DNA of 64,000 bases from Bacteroidales bacterium (lineage in GTDB: Bacteria; Bacteroidota; Bacteroidia; Bacteroidales; F082). The notes below the pieces were generated by a model. That model saw nothing but the letters and a program-made list of their open reading frames with translations, did not search any database and was not told the DNA's origin. Below are positions 52,841-61,564 of this stretch, piece by piece. Every line of letters begins with the position of its first letter. Positions within the stretch are counted from its first letter, which is position 1. Position numbers and translations under genes: made by a program. The stretch covers positions 1 through 64,000 of the forward strand of contig JAKSNC010000009.1 of the NCBI GenBank assembly GCA_024400195.1. The letters run 5' to 3'.

Positions 52841-53689
52841 TTATTTTTTGATGATTTCACGTGAGATGACACCTTCTTTCGTTGTAACTCTCACCACGTA
52901 TGTTCCTACCGGAAGTGACGACAGGTCGATCGTTTCGATTTCCTTGCCCACAAAGCGGTCGAGAACCATCTGTGCGGCTGCGTTGAATACTGTCACGCGG
53001 CTCATTTCATCTGCCGAAACGGTTATGAAATCGTTAGTCGGATTCGGGAATATTTTAACGAATGCGTCATTGTTTTCGCTGATGCTTGTCGCCATCGTAT
53101 CCGCAACGATTGTGATGTCGTCGATGTCGAGTTTGTATTGGTCGTAGCAGTTAAAATGCCTTATTGCGATGTAAATCTGTTGTCCGGCGTATGCGCTGAG
53201 GTCAGCGGAGTATTCAAGATAAGGAGTCTGTCCGTCGCCTTCGCCTGTGTCCGGAATCGTCCATTCCGCGATGGTGACAAAATCTTCGGGATTGTCGTTG
53301 CCCGCTGTAGAAACTGCGACTCCGAAATGTTCCAAAGGATAATACAAGTCGTGGGAACACGCATAAAAACTTATGAATGAATTGTTTGCGGCATAGAAAC
53401 GCGGTGAGACGAGGTAGTTGTCGGGCGAAAGTGCGTATGGATAGTGTGCCGACTCCGATATTGCGAATCCGTCAGTTTCGTTGTGTCCCATCAAAGTACC
53501 GAGGTCGTGGCCGTTAAACCAGTCGAATCCGTCTCCGTCGGCATCAATGGTAGTCCAATCTCCGAGCGAAAATTTTCCGGAAACGGAATCAATACCGTTT
53601 TCAAAATCATACATAAAGACAGGCGTTTGCGCCGTTGACATCATCATCGCGGCAAGTAAAGCAAACATCATTGTGATTTTCTTTTTCAT
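52841..53689 (-). CDS. Secreted choice-of-anchor-J-type protein with T9SS sorting domain
   Basis: A 282-residue exported protein with signal MKKKITMMFALLAAMMMSTA (then Q). Residues about 24-195 match the choice-of-anchor J pattern: YDFENGIDSVSGKFSLGDWT, then SPDNYLVSPRFYAANNSFIS, and YKLDIDDITIVADTM at the end. The C-terminus opens IFPNPTNDFITVSADEMSRV and ends GTYVVRVTTKEGVISREIIK, a T9SS sorting domain. It is one of three likely T9SS cargo genes within 10 kb. It lies 14 bp downstream of the NusG-like gene, so it is probably transcribed with it. Confidence 0.87.
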   Translation of the reverse strand: MKKKITMMFALLAAMMMSTAQTPVFMYDFENGIDSVSGKFSLGDWTTIDADGDGFDWFNGHDLGTLMGHNETDGFAISESAHYPYALSPDNYLVSPRFYAANNSFISFYACSHDLYYPLEHFGVAVSTAGNDNPEDFVTIAEWTIPDTGEGDGQTPYLEYSADLSAYAGQQIYIAIRHFNCYDQYKLDIDDITIVADTMATSISENNDAFVKIFPNPTNDFITVSADEMSRVTVFNAAAQMVLDRFVGKEIETIDLSSLPVGTYVVRVTTKEGVISREIIKK

Positions 53690-53703
53690 TGTATTTGATT
53701 TTT

Positions 53704-54234
53704 TTAATCAGTTATCTTTTTTAAAAAACAACGCGGTATGTACGTCGTGGCAACAGCTACAACACCTTCTATTGCGACGATAAGTCGTTTGTCGCCCTTC
53801 ACGCGCTTGATATAGCCTTCCGCACCCTCGAACTGTCCGCCGGTCACTATGACGTGCTCGCCTGTCTTGTAATCGGTTCCGTCTTCAGGTATATAGTCTA
53901 TCTCCTTGAATCCCTTTGAAGTGATATAGATGAAGGCGTTCATCTCCTCATCGGGAATGGGTTTCGGCTGATGCGTCGCTGTATCGTAATAGACGAGCAT
54001 CATACCCTGCCAATCTTCTTTGAGTTTAAAAAGAAACCTGTCGTTAATCCTGACAAACATCAGCGAGGCGACGGCCGGTTTCCTGACGAGAGTTTTTTTC
54101 CCTTTGACAGTTTTTTCCTTCATAACAATCGGGATATAGCATTCCTCGCCTTCTTTCTTCATGTATTCCTCCACACGGAACACTCTGTTGAAGAAGACCT
54201 TGAGTGCATACCATTTCTTGTTAGAGTCGGTCAT
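53704..54234 (-). CDS. UpxY/RfaH-like NusG paralogue
   Basis: A 176-residue transcription elongation factor of the specialised NusG family. The NGN domain (about 5-120) opens KKWYALKVFFNRVFRVEEYM and has KPAVASLMFVRINDRFLFKL. A KOW domain follows (about 125-165; KTGEHVIVTGGQFEGAEGYI). The UpxY group in Bacteroides reduces termination at capsule operons and is usually the first gene of its target operon. Here it sits 1 bp after yidC and 14 bp before a T9SS cargo gene, with no capsule locus in sight. Its target is unknown; the adjacent cargo genes are the nearest candidates. Confidence 0.85.
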   Translation of the reverse strand: MTDSNKKWYALKVFFNRVFRVEEYMKKEGEECYIPIVMKEKTVKGKKTLVRKPAVASLMFVRINDRFLFKLKEDWQGMMLVYYDTATHQPKPIPDEEMNAFIYITSKGFKEIDYIPEDGTDYKTGEHVIVTGGQFEGAEGYIKRVKGDKRLIVAIEGVVAVATTYIPRCFLKKITD

Positions 54235-54235
54235 A

Positions 54236-56143
54236 CTATCTGCGTTTCAGTTGCTCCTGCTGTTTGCGCTGCATCTCTTCGAGTTTCTTCTGGAAGTTCG
54301 ACTTCTTGACGGGCTTCAAACGAGCTTTCTCTATCTGTGCGCGAAGTTTGTTGTCGTCGAGGAAGATTTTGAACAAATACATCTGGAAGAAAGTGAAGAT
54401 GTTGACTAAGAAATAGTAATAACTGAGTCCTGCCGAGTAATTGTTGAAGATTCCGAGGAACAATATCGGCATCGCGTACATCATCAACTTCATGCCCGGC
54501 ATCGACTGTCCCTGTGCCGCAGCCATGGTCTTGTTATTAATGTAGGTATAGACTATCGTTGCGGCTGTCATAAGCAGCGTGAACAGGCTGACGTGGTCGC
54601 CGTAGAACGGAATGTTGAAGCCGAGGTCGAGGACGCTGTCGTAGGTCGATAAGTCGTCTGCCCAAAGGAAAGGCTGCTGCCTCAGTTCTATTGACGACGG
54701 GAAGAAACGGAATATTGCCCAGAGAATAGGCAGTTGCAGAAGCATGGGAAGACAGCCCGCTGTCGGACTCGCTCCGGCCTTTTTATATAGATCCATAACG
54801 GCGCGTTGTTTCTTCATCGCGTCTTCCTGCTTGGGATATTTCTCGTTCAAAGCATCTACTTCGGGTTTCAGGACACGCATCTTTGCCGACGACAGATATG
54901 ACTTGTAGGCTATCGGCATAAGGCATATCTTTATTATAACCGTCAGGATAAGGATGACGATTCCGTAGTTCCATCCGTAACTCCCGAGCCATGCGAACAC
55001 GTTGACGACGATGTAGCGGTTTATCCACGACACGAACCAGCCGCCGAGCGGGATGACTTTCTCAAGTCCGATTCCGTATTTGTCCATCACCTTCAGACTG
55101 TTAGGCCCGAAATACAACGACATGTTCAATTCGTTGTCAGATGAAAGTCCGTTGTATGGAATCTCCATTTCGGCATACATCGTCTTCAGATAACGCGGAT
55201 TCGGCTTCGGGGTAAGAGTCTTCATTCCGATTGAGGCCGCATTGAAGTTGTCTTTTGCTATAATAGCGTATGAGAAGAAACGCTGTTTGAACGAAATCCA
55301 CTTTATCCTCTGTCTGAGACTCTCTTCGTCTGCTGCCTCCATCTCTTTGAGCGATTCCACGTCGTCGTCCTTATCGAACTTGTAGTAAACCGTCGAACCG
55401 TTATATCTGTCAACGGCCTTTTCCTGTTGAAGAATGTCGGCGTACCATTGCGCGTTGATGTAGCTCGAATTTGAAGAAATGACGTTCTTAAAGTCGTGCG
55501 TAACGATGTCGAAGTCGAGCATATATTCGCCTCTACGCATCTTGTAGCGATATTCCAAGTATTTCGACGGATTGTCTTCCGCAAACAAACGCATCGAAAA
55601 CACGAGGCTGTCCCCTACTTCTATCGTCTCATTTCCAGAATACGGCTGACCGTTGAGATAAGGTACGAAGAAAAGTTTCGCGGTGTTGATGTTGCGGTTT
55701 TCCGAGAAAAAGGCAAGATTGAAATAGGCAGTCGAATCGTCGAAGCCGACAAGCGGAAGCGAGTCCCAAGTGACGTAATCCTTCAGTTGGACGCGTTTCA
55801 CGCAGCCTCCGAGTGTTGACAGCGTGACCTTCAAGACGTCGTTTTCAAGTGTGAACCTGCTTTCTTCGCCGTCCGCCGCTGTCGCGAAAACGCCGTATTC
55901 GTTACGGAGAGCCAACATTTTGTCTTCGGCGCTTTGAATAGAAGCCGTGTCTTCGACATCTGCTGTTGCGGCCTGCGCCCTCGCGATGGAATCGGCGATA
56001 TAATTGGCTTTCTGCACTAAACGTATCGAATCGCGCACATGCTGTTGACGTGCCATTTCTTCTTTTGACGGGGTCATCCACACTGACCATCCGACTAAGA
56101 CTCCGAGAATGAGTATTATGCCTATGACGGAATTTTTATTCAT
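54236..56143 (-). CDS. yidC: Membrane protein insertase YidC
   Basis: A 635-residue insertase of the inner membrane, working alone or with Sec. The first helix is SVIGIILILGVLVGWSVWMT. Residues about 90-350 form the periplasmic P1 beta domain typical of Gram-negative YidC. The core helices begin near 365, with YGWNYGIVILILTVIIKICL (carrying the conserved groove residues), then PTAGCLPMLLQLPILWAIFR and GMKLMMYAMPILFLGIFNNY. The C-terminal tail is basic (VKKSNFQKKLEEMQRKQQEQ), as in ribosome-contacting forms. It lies 15 bp downstream of pyrG and 1 bp before the NusG-like gene. Confidence 0.97.
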   Translation of the reverse strand: MNKNSVIGIILILGVLVGWSVWMTPSKEEMARQQHVRDSIRLVQKANYIADSIARAQAATADVEDTASIQSAEDKMLALRNEYGVFATAADGEESRFTLENDVLKVTLSTLGGCVKRVQLKDYVTWDSLPLVGFDDSTAYFNLAFFSENRNINTAKLFFVPYLNGQPYSGNETIEVGDSLVFSMRLFAEDNPSKYLEYRYKMRRGEYMLDFDIVTHDFKNVISSNSSYINAQWYADILQQEKAVDRYNGSTVYYKFDKDDDVESLKEMEAADEESLRQRIKWISFKQRFFSYAIIAKDNFNAASIGMKTLTPKPNPRYLKTMYAEMEIPYNGLSSDNELNMSLYFGPNSLKVMDKYGIGLEKVIPLGGWFVSWINRYIVVNVFAWLGSYGWNYGIVILILTVIIKICLMPIAYKSYLSSAKMRVLKPEVDALNEKYPKQEDAMKKQRAVMDLYKKAGASPTAGCLPMLLQLPILWAIFRFFPSSIELRQQPFLWADDLSTYDSVLDLGFNIPFYGDHVSLFTLLMTAATIVYTYINNKTMAAAQGQSMPGMKLMMYAMPILFLGIFNNYSAGLSYYYFLVNIFTFFQMYLFKIFLDDNKLRAQIEKARLKPVKKSNFQKKLEEMQRKQQEQLKRR

Positions 56144-56158
56144 CTGATGTTAAAATGG

Positions 56159-57778
56159 TTATTGTTTGTTTTTCTTTTCGTATTCGAGCATAGCCTTCAC
56201 AAATCCCGTGAACAACGGGTGCGGTTTTGCGACAGTACTCTTATATTCAGGGTGAAATTGTACGCCGACGAACCACGGATGGCCTTCAAGTTCAACAGCT
56301 TCGACGAGGTTCGCATCGGGATTTCGTCCGGCGACCTTCAACCCATGACTTTGAAATTCGTCAAGATATTTGTTGTTGAACTCATAACGATGGCGGTGAC
56401 GTTCTGAAATCATCTCAGAGCCGTACATCTCAATGAGTTTGGAACCTTTTTCAAGTTGGCACGGATAAGCTCCGAGGCGCATTGTATGTCCCATATTCAT
56501 TATGTGCTTCTGTTCCGCCATAATGTCGATAACGCGGTAGTCTGTGTCGGGATTCATTTCCGCAGAATTGGCGTCTTTGTAGCCGAGGACGTTGCGTGCG
56601 AACTCAATGACTGCACACTGCATTCCGAGACATATACCGAGGAATGGGACTTTGTTCTCTCTCGCATAGCGGATTGCCGCAATCTTGCCTTCCACTCCCC
56701 TGTTGCCGAAGCCTGGAGCCACAAGTATTCCGTCAACGCCGGCAAACATCTCGGCAGCGTTTTCATCGTTGATTTTCTCGCTGTGGAGACTGACAATCTT
56801 AACCTTTGTCTCATTAGCGACACCGCCGTGAATAAAGGCCTCGCGAATCGATTTGTAGGCATCGGTGAGTTCGACGTATTTGCCGACGAGCGCGACAGTG
56901 ACCTGATGTTTCGGGTTGTGAAGCCTCTCAAGAAAATGCATCCATTCGTCGATATTGATTTTCGCAGGTTTCGGAGTGTTGGTTTTTTCAAGAATGACTT
57001 CGTCGAGATGTTCGTGCATCATTGCAATCGGAACGTCGTAGATTGATTCCGCATCCATACATTCGATGACGGCGTTTTTACTCACGTTGCAGAAAAGTGC
57101 AATCTTCGCCTTGATGGAATCCGACAGGTGTTTCTCGCAGCGGCAGATGATGATGTCGGGCTGCACGCCTTGCTCCTGCAACGATTTGACAGAATGCTGA
57201 GTCGGTTTCGTCTTGAGTTCCTGCGCGGCAGAAAGATACGGAACAAGTGTCAGATGAACTGTCACACAACGGTTTCCGAGTTCCCAGCGCAGCTGTCTGA
57301 TTGACTCGATAAAAGGAAACGACTCGATGTCGCCGACGGTACCTCCGATTTCGGTTATCACGAAGTCGTATTTGCCGGTGTTACCCAAAATCTGGATGCA
57401 GCGTTTTATTTCATCAGTGATATGCGGGATGACCTGAACCGTCGAACCGAGAAACTCGCCTTTTCTCTCCTTATTGATGACGCTCTGATAGATTCTTCCC
57501 GTGGTTATGTTGTTGGCCTGCGATGTCGGGGTGTTTGAGAAACGCTCGTAGTGGCCGAGGTCGAGGTCGGTTTCGGCACCGTCTTCGGTGACATAGCACT
57601 CACCATGTTCGTAAGGATTAAGCGTGCCCGGGTCGATGTTGATATAAGGGTCGAGTTTCTGAATGGTGACCGAGAAGCCCCATCCCTGAAGAAGTTTGGC
57701 CAAAGATGACGAAATTATCCCCTTGCCCAATGATGATGTCACGCCGCCCGTGACAAAAACATATCTCGTTTCTTTCAT
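56159..57778 (-). CDS. pyrG: CTP synthase
   Basis: A 539-residue enzyme that aminates UTP to CTP with glutamine. The ATG at 57778 (MKETRYVFVTGGVTSSLGKG) is the family start; an extension to 57922 would pass through the promoter. The synthetase domain (about 1-270) contains the P-loop above, DPYINIDPGTLNPYEHGE and TEIGGTVGDIESFPFIES. The glutamine amidotransferase domain (about 300-535) has FLGICLGMQCAVIEFAR with the nucleophile Cys, and VGVQFHPEYKSTVAKPHP with catalytic His and Glu. It leads the pyrG-yidC-NusG-like gene series. Confidence 0.98.
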   Translation of the reverse strand: MKETRYVFVTGGVTSSLGKGIISSSLAKLLQGWGFSVTIQKLDPYINIDPGTLNPYEHGECYVTEDGAETDLDLGHYERFSNTPTSQANNITTGRIYQSVINKERKGEFLGSTVQVIPHITDEIKRCIQILGNTGKYDFVITEIGGTVGDIESFPFIESIRQLRWELGNRCVTVHLTLVPYLSAAQELKTKPTQHSVKSLQEQGVQPDIIICRCEKHLSDSIKAKIALFCNVSKNAVIECMDAESIYDVPIAMMHEHLDEVILEKTNTPKPAKINIDEWMHFLERLHNPKHQVTVALVGKYVELTDAYKSIREAFIHGGVANETKVKIVSLHSEKINDENAAEMFAGVDGILVAPGFGNRGVEGKIAAIRYARENKVPFLGICLGMQCAVIEFARNVLGYKDANSAEMNPDTDYRVIDIMAEQKHIMNMGHTMRLGAYPCQLEKGSKLIEMYGSEMISERHRHRYEFNNKYLDEFQSHGLKVAGRNPDANLVEAVELEGHPWFVGVQFHPEYKSTVAKPHPLFTGFVKAMLEYEKKNKQ

Positions 57779-57806
57779 AAAAAAAGAGGTTTTTTGAATT
57801 AAACGG

Positions 57807-57836
57807 CAAAGATACGATTTTTTGACGTACTTCAAA
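57807..57836 (-). promoter_or_regulatory. pyrG promoter
   Basis: Minus strand: a TTTG -33 box (57833-57836), an 18-bp spacer and a TATCTTTG -7 box (57807-57814). It ends 28 bp before the pyrG ATG. A good consensus match. Confidence 0.72.
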
Positions 57837-57849
57837 CGCCTATTTTTCA

Positions 57850-57870
57850 TAATTTTGCCGCATAACTTTG
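57850..57870 (+). promoter_or_regulatory. Two overlapping -7 candidates for the PPDK-like gene
   Basis: TAATTTTG (57850-57857) and TAACTTTG (57863-57870) both fit TAnnTTTG and lie 30-50 bp before the ATG at 57900. Which is used cannot be told. Confidence 0.5.
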
Positions 57871-57899
57871 AATCGTCATAAAACAAGTTTTTTAAGCGT

Positions 57900-60527
57900 A
57901 TGCAGATAGAAAAATACATCATCAGGGCGAGTTATCCGAACTATTTCATGGTTAAACTGTATGTTGAACAGGGACGGAAAATCTTTGAAAAAGCCAACGA
58001 ACGAGAAGGCAACAAGCCAGGCACCGTAATCTATCATCTCGAAGGTGATGACGAGGCTTACGAGATTCCTCCGAAATGGTATGACATATACTACCTCCTT
58101 ACCAATAGTTATGAGAAAGGCAAAACGTTTCTGTCTTTCCTCATTGAAGAGAGAAACGGTGACAGAACTCATGCCGACGAACTCGAGCGTCTCCGCTTAG
58201 AGCTTTACGAAGACTGCAAATCTTACGTGACCGAGCACCCGCTTTTCGACGACAGATTCATCGTCACGACTCTCACCGAAAACAACTTCTCGGAAGTCGT
58301 TATAAGTAACAAGGGAAAGATGCTGCTCGAACTTACACGCCAGTGCTACGCCGTGCCGGATTTCTGCATCCTGACTTCCAACGCTTTCCAAGAGAATGAC
58401 CAAGAACTCCTTCTCAAAAAAGCCGTCCGAAACCTTGAAATAATGACGAAAAGCCGACTCGGTGACGACAAAAACCCGCTCGTGTTCGCACTGCGCTGCG
58501 CCATGCCGCAATATATCCCCGGACTGATGCCCACAATTCTCAACGTCGGCATAAACAGAACCGCATACCACGCCCTCGTCAACAAATACGGACTTAATAT
58601 GGGCAACCGTATCTACCTCTGCACTCTCTCCAATATCTGCGACATGCTCGGACTGACTGTTCCGCAAGTCGATGAAAATCACCTCACAATAGACGAACAA
58701 CTTGCGAGAATAACACTGATGGAGTCCAACATATCGCGGCAGGAAAACAGCGACAGACTTCTCGAAGACAGCTTCTATCAGGCTTTCCGCCTTACACAAT
58801 ATGTGAAGAGCTTCTTCGACAAAAACCAAGACCTCGTCCTCACATTCATGCGCGGACGACAAGCATTTCCGTCACTGATTCTGCACAAAATGGTCTGGAC
58901 AATCGGTAATAAGAAATCATTTCCGGGTGTGCTTTACAGCCGACACAGCCGCACCGGAGTCGGACGACAGATCGAGAGTTATCCGGACATCTTCGGCGAA
59001 GAAATCATGACAGGAAATATCTCGTCCGTCGATGATGCCTATATGGAACGCTCGACCATCAGAGACAACTTCCCCGCCGTTTATCATTTCGACCCGCTTC
59101 TGCAAAACCTCGAGAAACGCTTCAAATCGCCGGTGACGATTGAGTTTGCCGTCGAGACGACACCCGATAAGTCGAGCCTCTTCGCCGTACTTCAGCTTAA
59201 CCGCTCCGAGTTGACCGGACGCGCCGCCATGATGTCGGCCATAGATATGTACGAAAAGAACTTCATCAACAAAGAAAGCCTTATCGACCTTGTCAGGCCT
59301 TACCATTTGAGGCAACTCTTCTCCGATGCCATCGATGAGACGTCGTTTTCCACTCTGACTTTCTTCTGCAAAGGCGTCAACGTTTTGCCGAGAAGCGCGA
59401 CAACGGCGAGACTGTGTTTCAGTGCCGCAGCCGCATACGAGATGAAAAGGCAGGGCTTCGCGGTCTGTCTCTGCAAAGAACGTTTCACCCCTGAAGACAC
59501 CATCGTCCTCAACGAAGTCGATGCCATCATATCGATGACGCCGGCTGCGATACACGTGGTGACGGCCTGCAGAGGATACGGCATTCCCGCCTTCCTCAAC
59601 CTTCAGATCTTCGGCGTGAAGATTAAGGACGACAAACTCATCAACGATAACGGAACAGTTATCAACGAATACGAATGGATAACCGTCTCAAGCAAGAGAC
59701 AGAGCATCTATATCGGGGAAGCGAAATACACACCGGCACGTTTTCGCAAATACATCAACGGTCAGAAAATAGAACTCTCACAAGAAGAAAAACCCGTTTT
59801 CGACGATCTGAAGATAGCATACGGGAAATATCACAAACTCATCACAGACAGCAAGGTCAACTTCATCAGCGACATTGATTCACTCGCGCGACTGATTAGC
59901 TACGACCTCAACGAGAGTCCCGAAAAGGCACGCGAGATTGTCAACACGTGGTACAGACTCAATCCCGAGACATACCAAGACCAGGTTCTTGAAAGCTCGA
60001 TGGGCTCACATCAGGTGCAGGCACGCGTATTCGACCTTCTCGACATCGAACTTCAGGTTGATTTCTTCAAAAACATCATCATGAAGTGCAAAAAACAGAA
60101 CCTCAGCGGACTTCAGGCCGGAAGTTTCATGATAGGGCGTTTCCTCGCCAAACCGCTTTCAAAGATATTCTGGGAAGCCTTCTCACCCGCCGAAATCGCC
60201 TTCATGCTTAACGAATACGTCCTTTACGAAAAATATCTTACGGTACTTCAGGAAGTCGGCGAAACGAAACTCACAAGGGCACATTCCAAAATTGAGTCGT
60301 CGGGACTTGAGGAGATGGAAATAAGCAATTTCGACTATTACATCTTTGTGCCGCTCATGTCGCTGCCCATCGATTGGGACGCGACCGCCACCGAAGTCAG
60401 CCGGCTCAACAGCACCCAAAACAACACGTCCTTCCTCGTGAACAAACTGTCAACTCCGATTGACAAACTCTTCGATGTCGAAAAACCATGGATAAGAAAC
60501 AAAATCGAAAAGTTGCTGACGATGTGA
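57900..60527 (+). CDS. PPDK-like phosphotransferase without the PEP/pyruvate barrel
   Basis: An 875-residue protein not previously familiar to me. Residues about 130-475 resemble the ATP-binding domain of pyruvate phosphate dikinase (PPDK): SNKGKMLLELTRQCYAVPDF, ALRCAMPQYIPGLMPTILNV (Arg199), IGNKKSFPGVLYSRHSRTG, VTIEFAVET (Glu415) and VLQLNRSELTGRAAM (Gln432). Residues about 485-610 resemble the swivelling phosphohistidine domain, with His552 in AAIHVVTACRGYGIPAFLNL aligned to the catalytic His of PPDK. The usual GGMTSH context and its regulatory Thr are missing. The C-terminal 265 residues are helical and lack the PEP/pyruvate barrel, so the phosphate acceptor must differ. Divergent from pyrG; 3 bp from the convergent sigma gene. 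Coding call certain, enzyme role inferred. Confidence 0.75.
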   Translation: MQIEKYIIRASYPNYFMVKLYVEQGRKIFEKANEREGNKPGTVIYHLEGDDEAYEIPPKWYDIYYLLTNSYEKGKTFLSFLIEERNGDRTHADELERLRLELYEDCKSYVTEHPLFDDRFIVTTLTENNFSEVVISNKGKMLLELTRQCYAVPDFCILTSNAFQENDQELLLKKAVRNLEIMTKSRLGDDKNPLVFALRCAMPQYIPGLMPTILNVGINRTAYHALVNKYGLNMGNRIYLCTLSNICDMLGLTVPQVDENHLTIDEQLARITLMESNISRQENSDRLLEDSFYQAFRLTQYVKSFFDKNQDLVLTFMRGRQAFPSLILHKMVWTIGNKKSFPGVLYSRHSRTGVGRQIESYPDIFGEEIMTGNISSVDDAYMERSTIRDNFPAVYHFDPLLQNLEKRFKSPVTIEFAVETTPDKSSLFAVLQLNRSELTGRAAMMSAIDMYEKNFINKESLIDLVRPYHLRQLFSDAIDETSFSTLTFFCKGVNVLPRSATTARLCFSAAAAYEMKRQGFAVCLCKERFTPEDTIVLNEVDAIISMTPAAIHVVTACRGYGIPAFLNLQIFGVKIKDDKLINDNGTVINEYEWITVSSKRQSIYIGEAKYTPARFRKYINGQKIELSQEEKPVFDDLKIAYGKYHKLITDSKVNFISDIDSLARLISYDLNESPEKAREIVNTWYRLNPETYQDQVLESSMGSHQVQARVFDLLDIELQVDFFKNIIMKCKKQNLSGLQAGSFMIGRFLAKPLSKIFWEAFSPAEIAFMLNEYVLYEKYLTVLQEVGETKLTRAHSKIESSGLEEMEISNFDYYIFVPLMSLPIDWDATATEVSRLNSTQNNTSFLVNKLSTPIDKLFDVEKPWIRNKIEKLLTM

Positions 60528-60530
60528 GAT

Positions 60531-61382
60531 TTACGCCGAATGCATCAGTTCACGGAACAAGTCTCGTCGCGCGAAGAGCTTCTTCATCGCCTTATTCTTT
60601 ATCATCCTGACTTTGTCGCGGCTCGTCTGCAGCTCCAAACAGACTTCGTCTATAGTGTATGAACGCTCCCTGTTTATTCCGAAAAGCATCTCTAAAACCA
60701 GTCTGTGTTCGTCATCAAGGAGAACCTTGAGGATATGGTCGAACCGTCTTTTGTCAGAAGCCTCATCCGTCATAAAGATGTCGTAAGACGGAATTCTGTC
60801 ACCAACGGTCACATCGTCGTCATCATTGATCGGAGCGTCGAGAGAGACATCAATATTGCGCAAGTTGTAAAGCTGCGAGACTTTTTCAGGATCCATCTCG
60901 GCCATTTCGGCAATCTCTGCATCTGACGGAGTATGGTCGTTCTTCTGTTCAAGAATCTCCTTCACGCGCTTCACCTTATTCATTTCAAGAACCTTGTTTG
61001 CCGGCAACCTTACCGAAGCACCCTGTTCGTTTATTGCCTGTAACATCGCCTGACTCACATAACTAACAGCAAAAGTAATGAATTTGAAGCCTTTTGTCGT
61101 ATCGAAACGCTTTGCAGCCTTGATAAGCCCGATATTTCCTTCGCTGATGAGGTCGCTTAACGGAACGCCGAGACCCTGATATTTTTTTGCGACGGAAACG
61201 ACGAAACGGAGATTCCCCTCGACAAGCCTCTTCACGGCCTGCTCGTCACCGAGCCGAATACGCTGACCGAGAGATATTTCCTCGTCAAGAGTGAGCAGCG
61301 GATACTTGCTAACTTCTGAAAAATAACGATTAACGGCGTCATCACGCATCGTGACGCTTTGGGTGATTCTGAATTCTTTCAT
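60531..61382 (-). CDS. Divergent second sigma-70 factor
   Basis: A 283-residue sigma-70 protein; the ATG at 61382 (MKEFRITQSVTMRDD) parallels the primary sigma N-terminus. Regions 1.2 to 4.2 are present: [60 protein letters not shown] and a helix-turn-helix near the end (LQTSRDKVRMIKNKAMKKLF). In region 2.3 the pair of Trp that open promoter DNA in the primary factor (YAVWWIRQ at about 105-112) is replaced (FAVSYVSQ at about 104-111), and the following Arg is also lost. It may therefore need a different promoter or helper, or act as a modulator. The primary sigma gene is at 16365-17228. Confidence 0.92.
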   Translation of the reverse strand: MKEFRITQSVTMRDDAVNRYFSEVSKYPLLTLDEEISLGQRIRLGDEQAVKRLVEGNLRFVVSVAKKYQGLGVPLSDLISEGNIGLIKAAKRFDTTKGFKFITFAVSYVSQAMLQAINEQGASVRLPANKVLEMNKVKRVKEILEQKNDHTPSDAEIAEMAEMDPEKVSQLYNLRNIDVSLDAPINDDDDVTVGDRIPSYDIFMTDEASDKRRFDHILKVLLDDEHRLVLEMLFGINRERSYTIDEVCLELQTSRDKVRMIKNKAMKKLFARRDLFRELMHSA

Positions 61383-61564
61383 GATGTTGTTTTTATTGAT
61401 AAGCGGGCCGCGGCAACACAAAAATCTTGCCAAAAAAAGCTTTTAAGAGAAAAAAATAAGATGGTCAGATTTTGTTAAAATTTATTATGTTAATTTTTCT
61501 TTATTTGTTATGATTGAATGAAAAAAAATGCCGAATTTTGCGAAAGTTTTATCACGTATTAAAA

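Noticed and set aside
57779..57922. N-terminal extension of pyrG
   Set aside because: It crosses the pyrG promoter and the divergent gene's start; the family start is the ATG at 57778.
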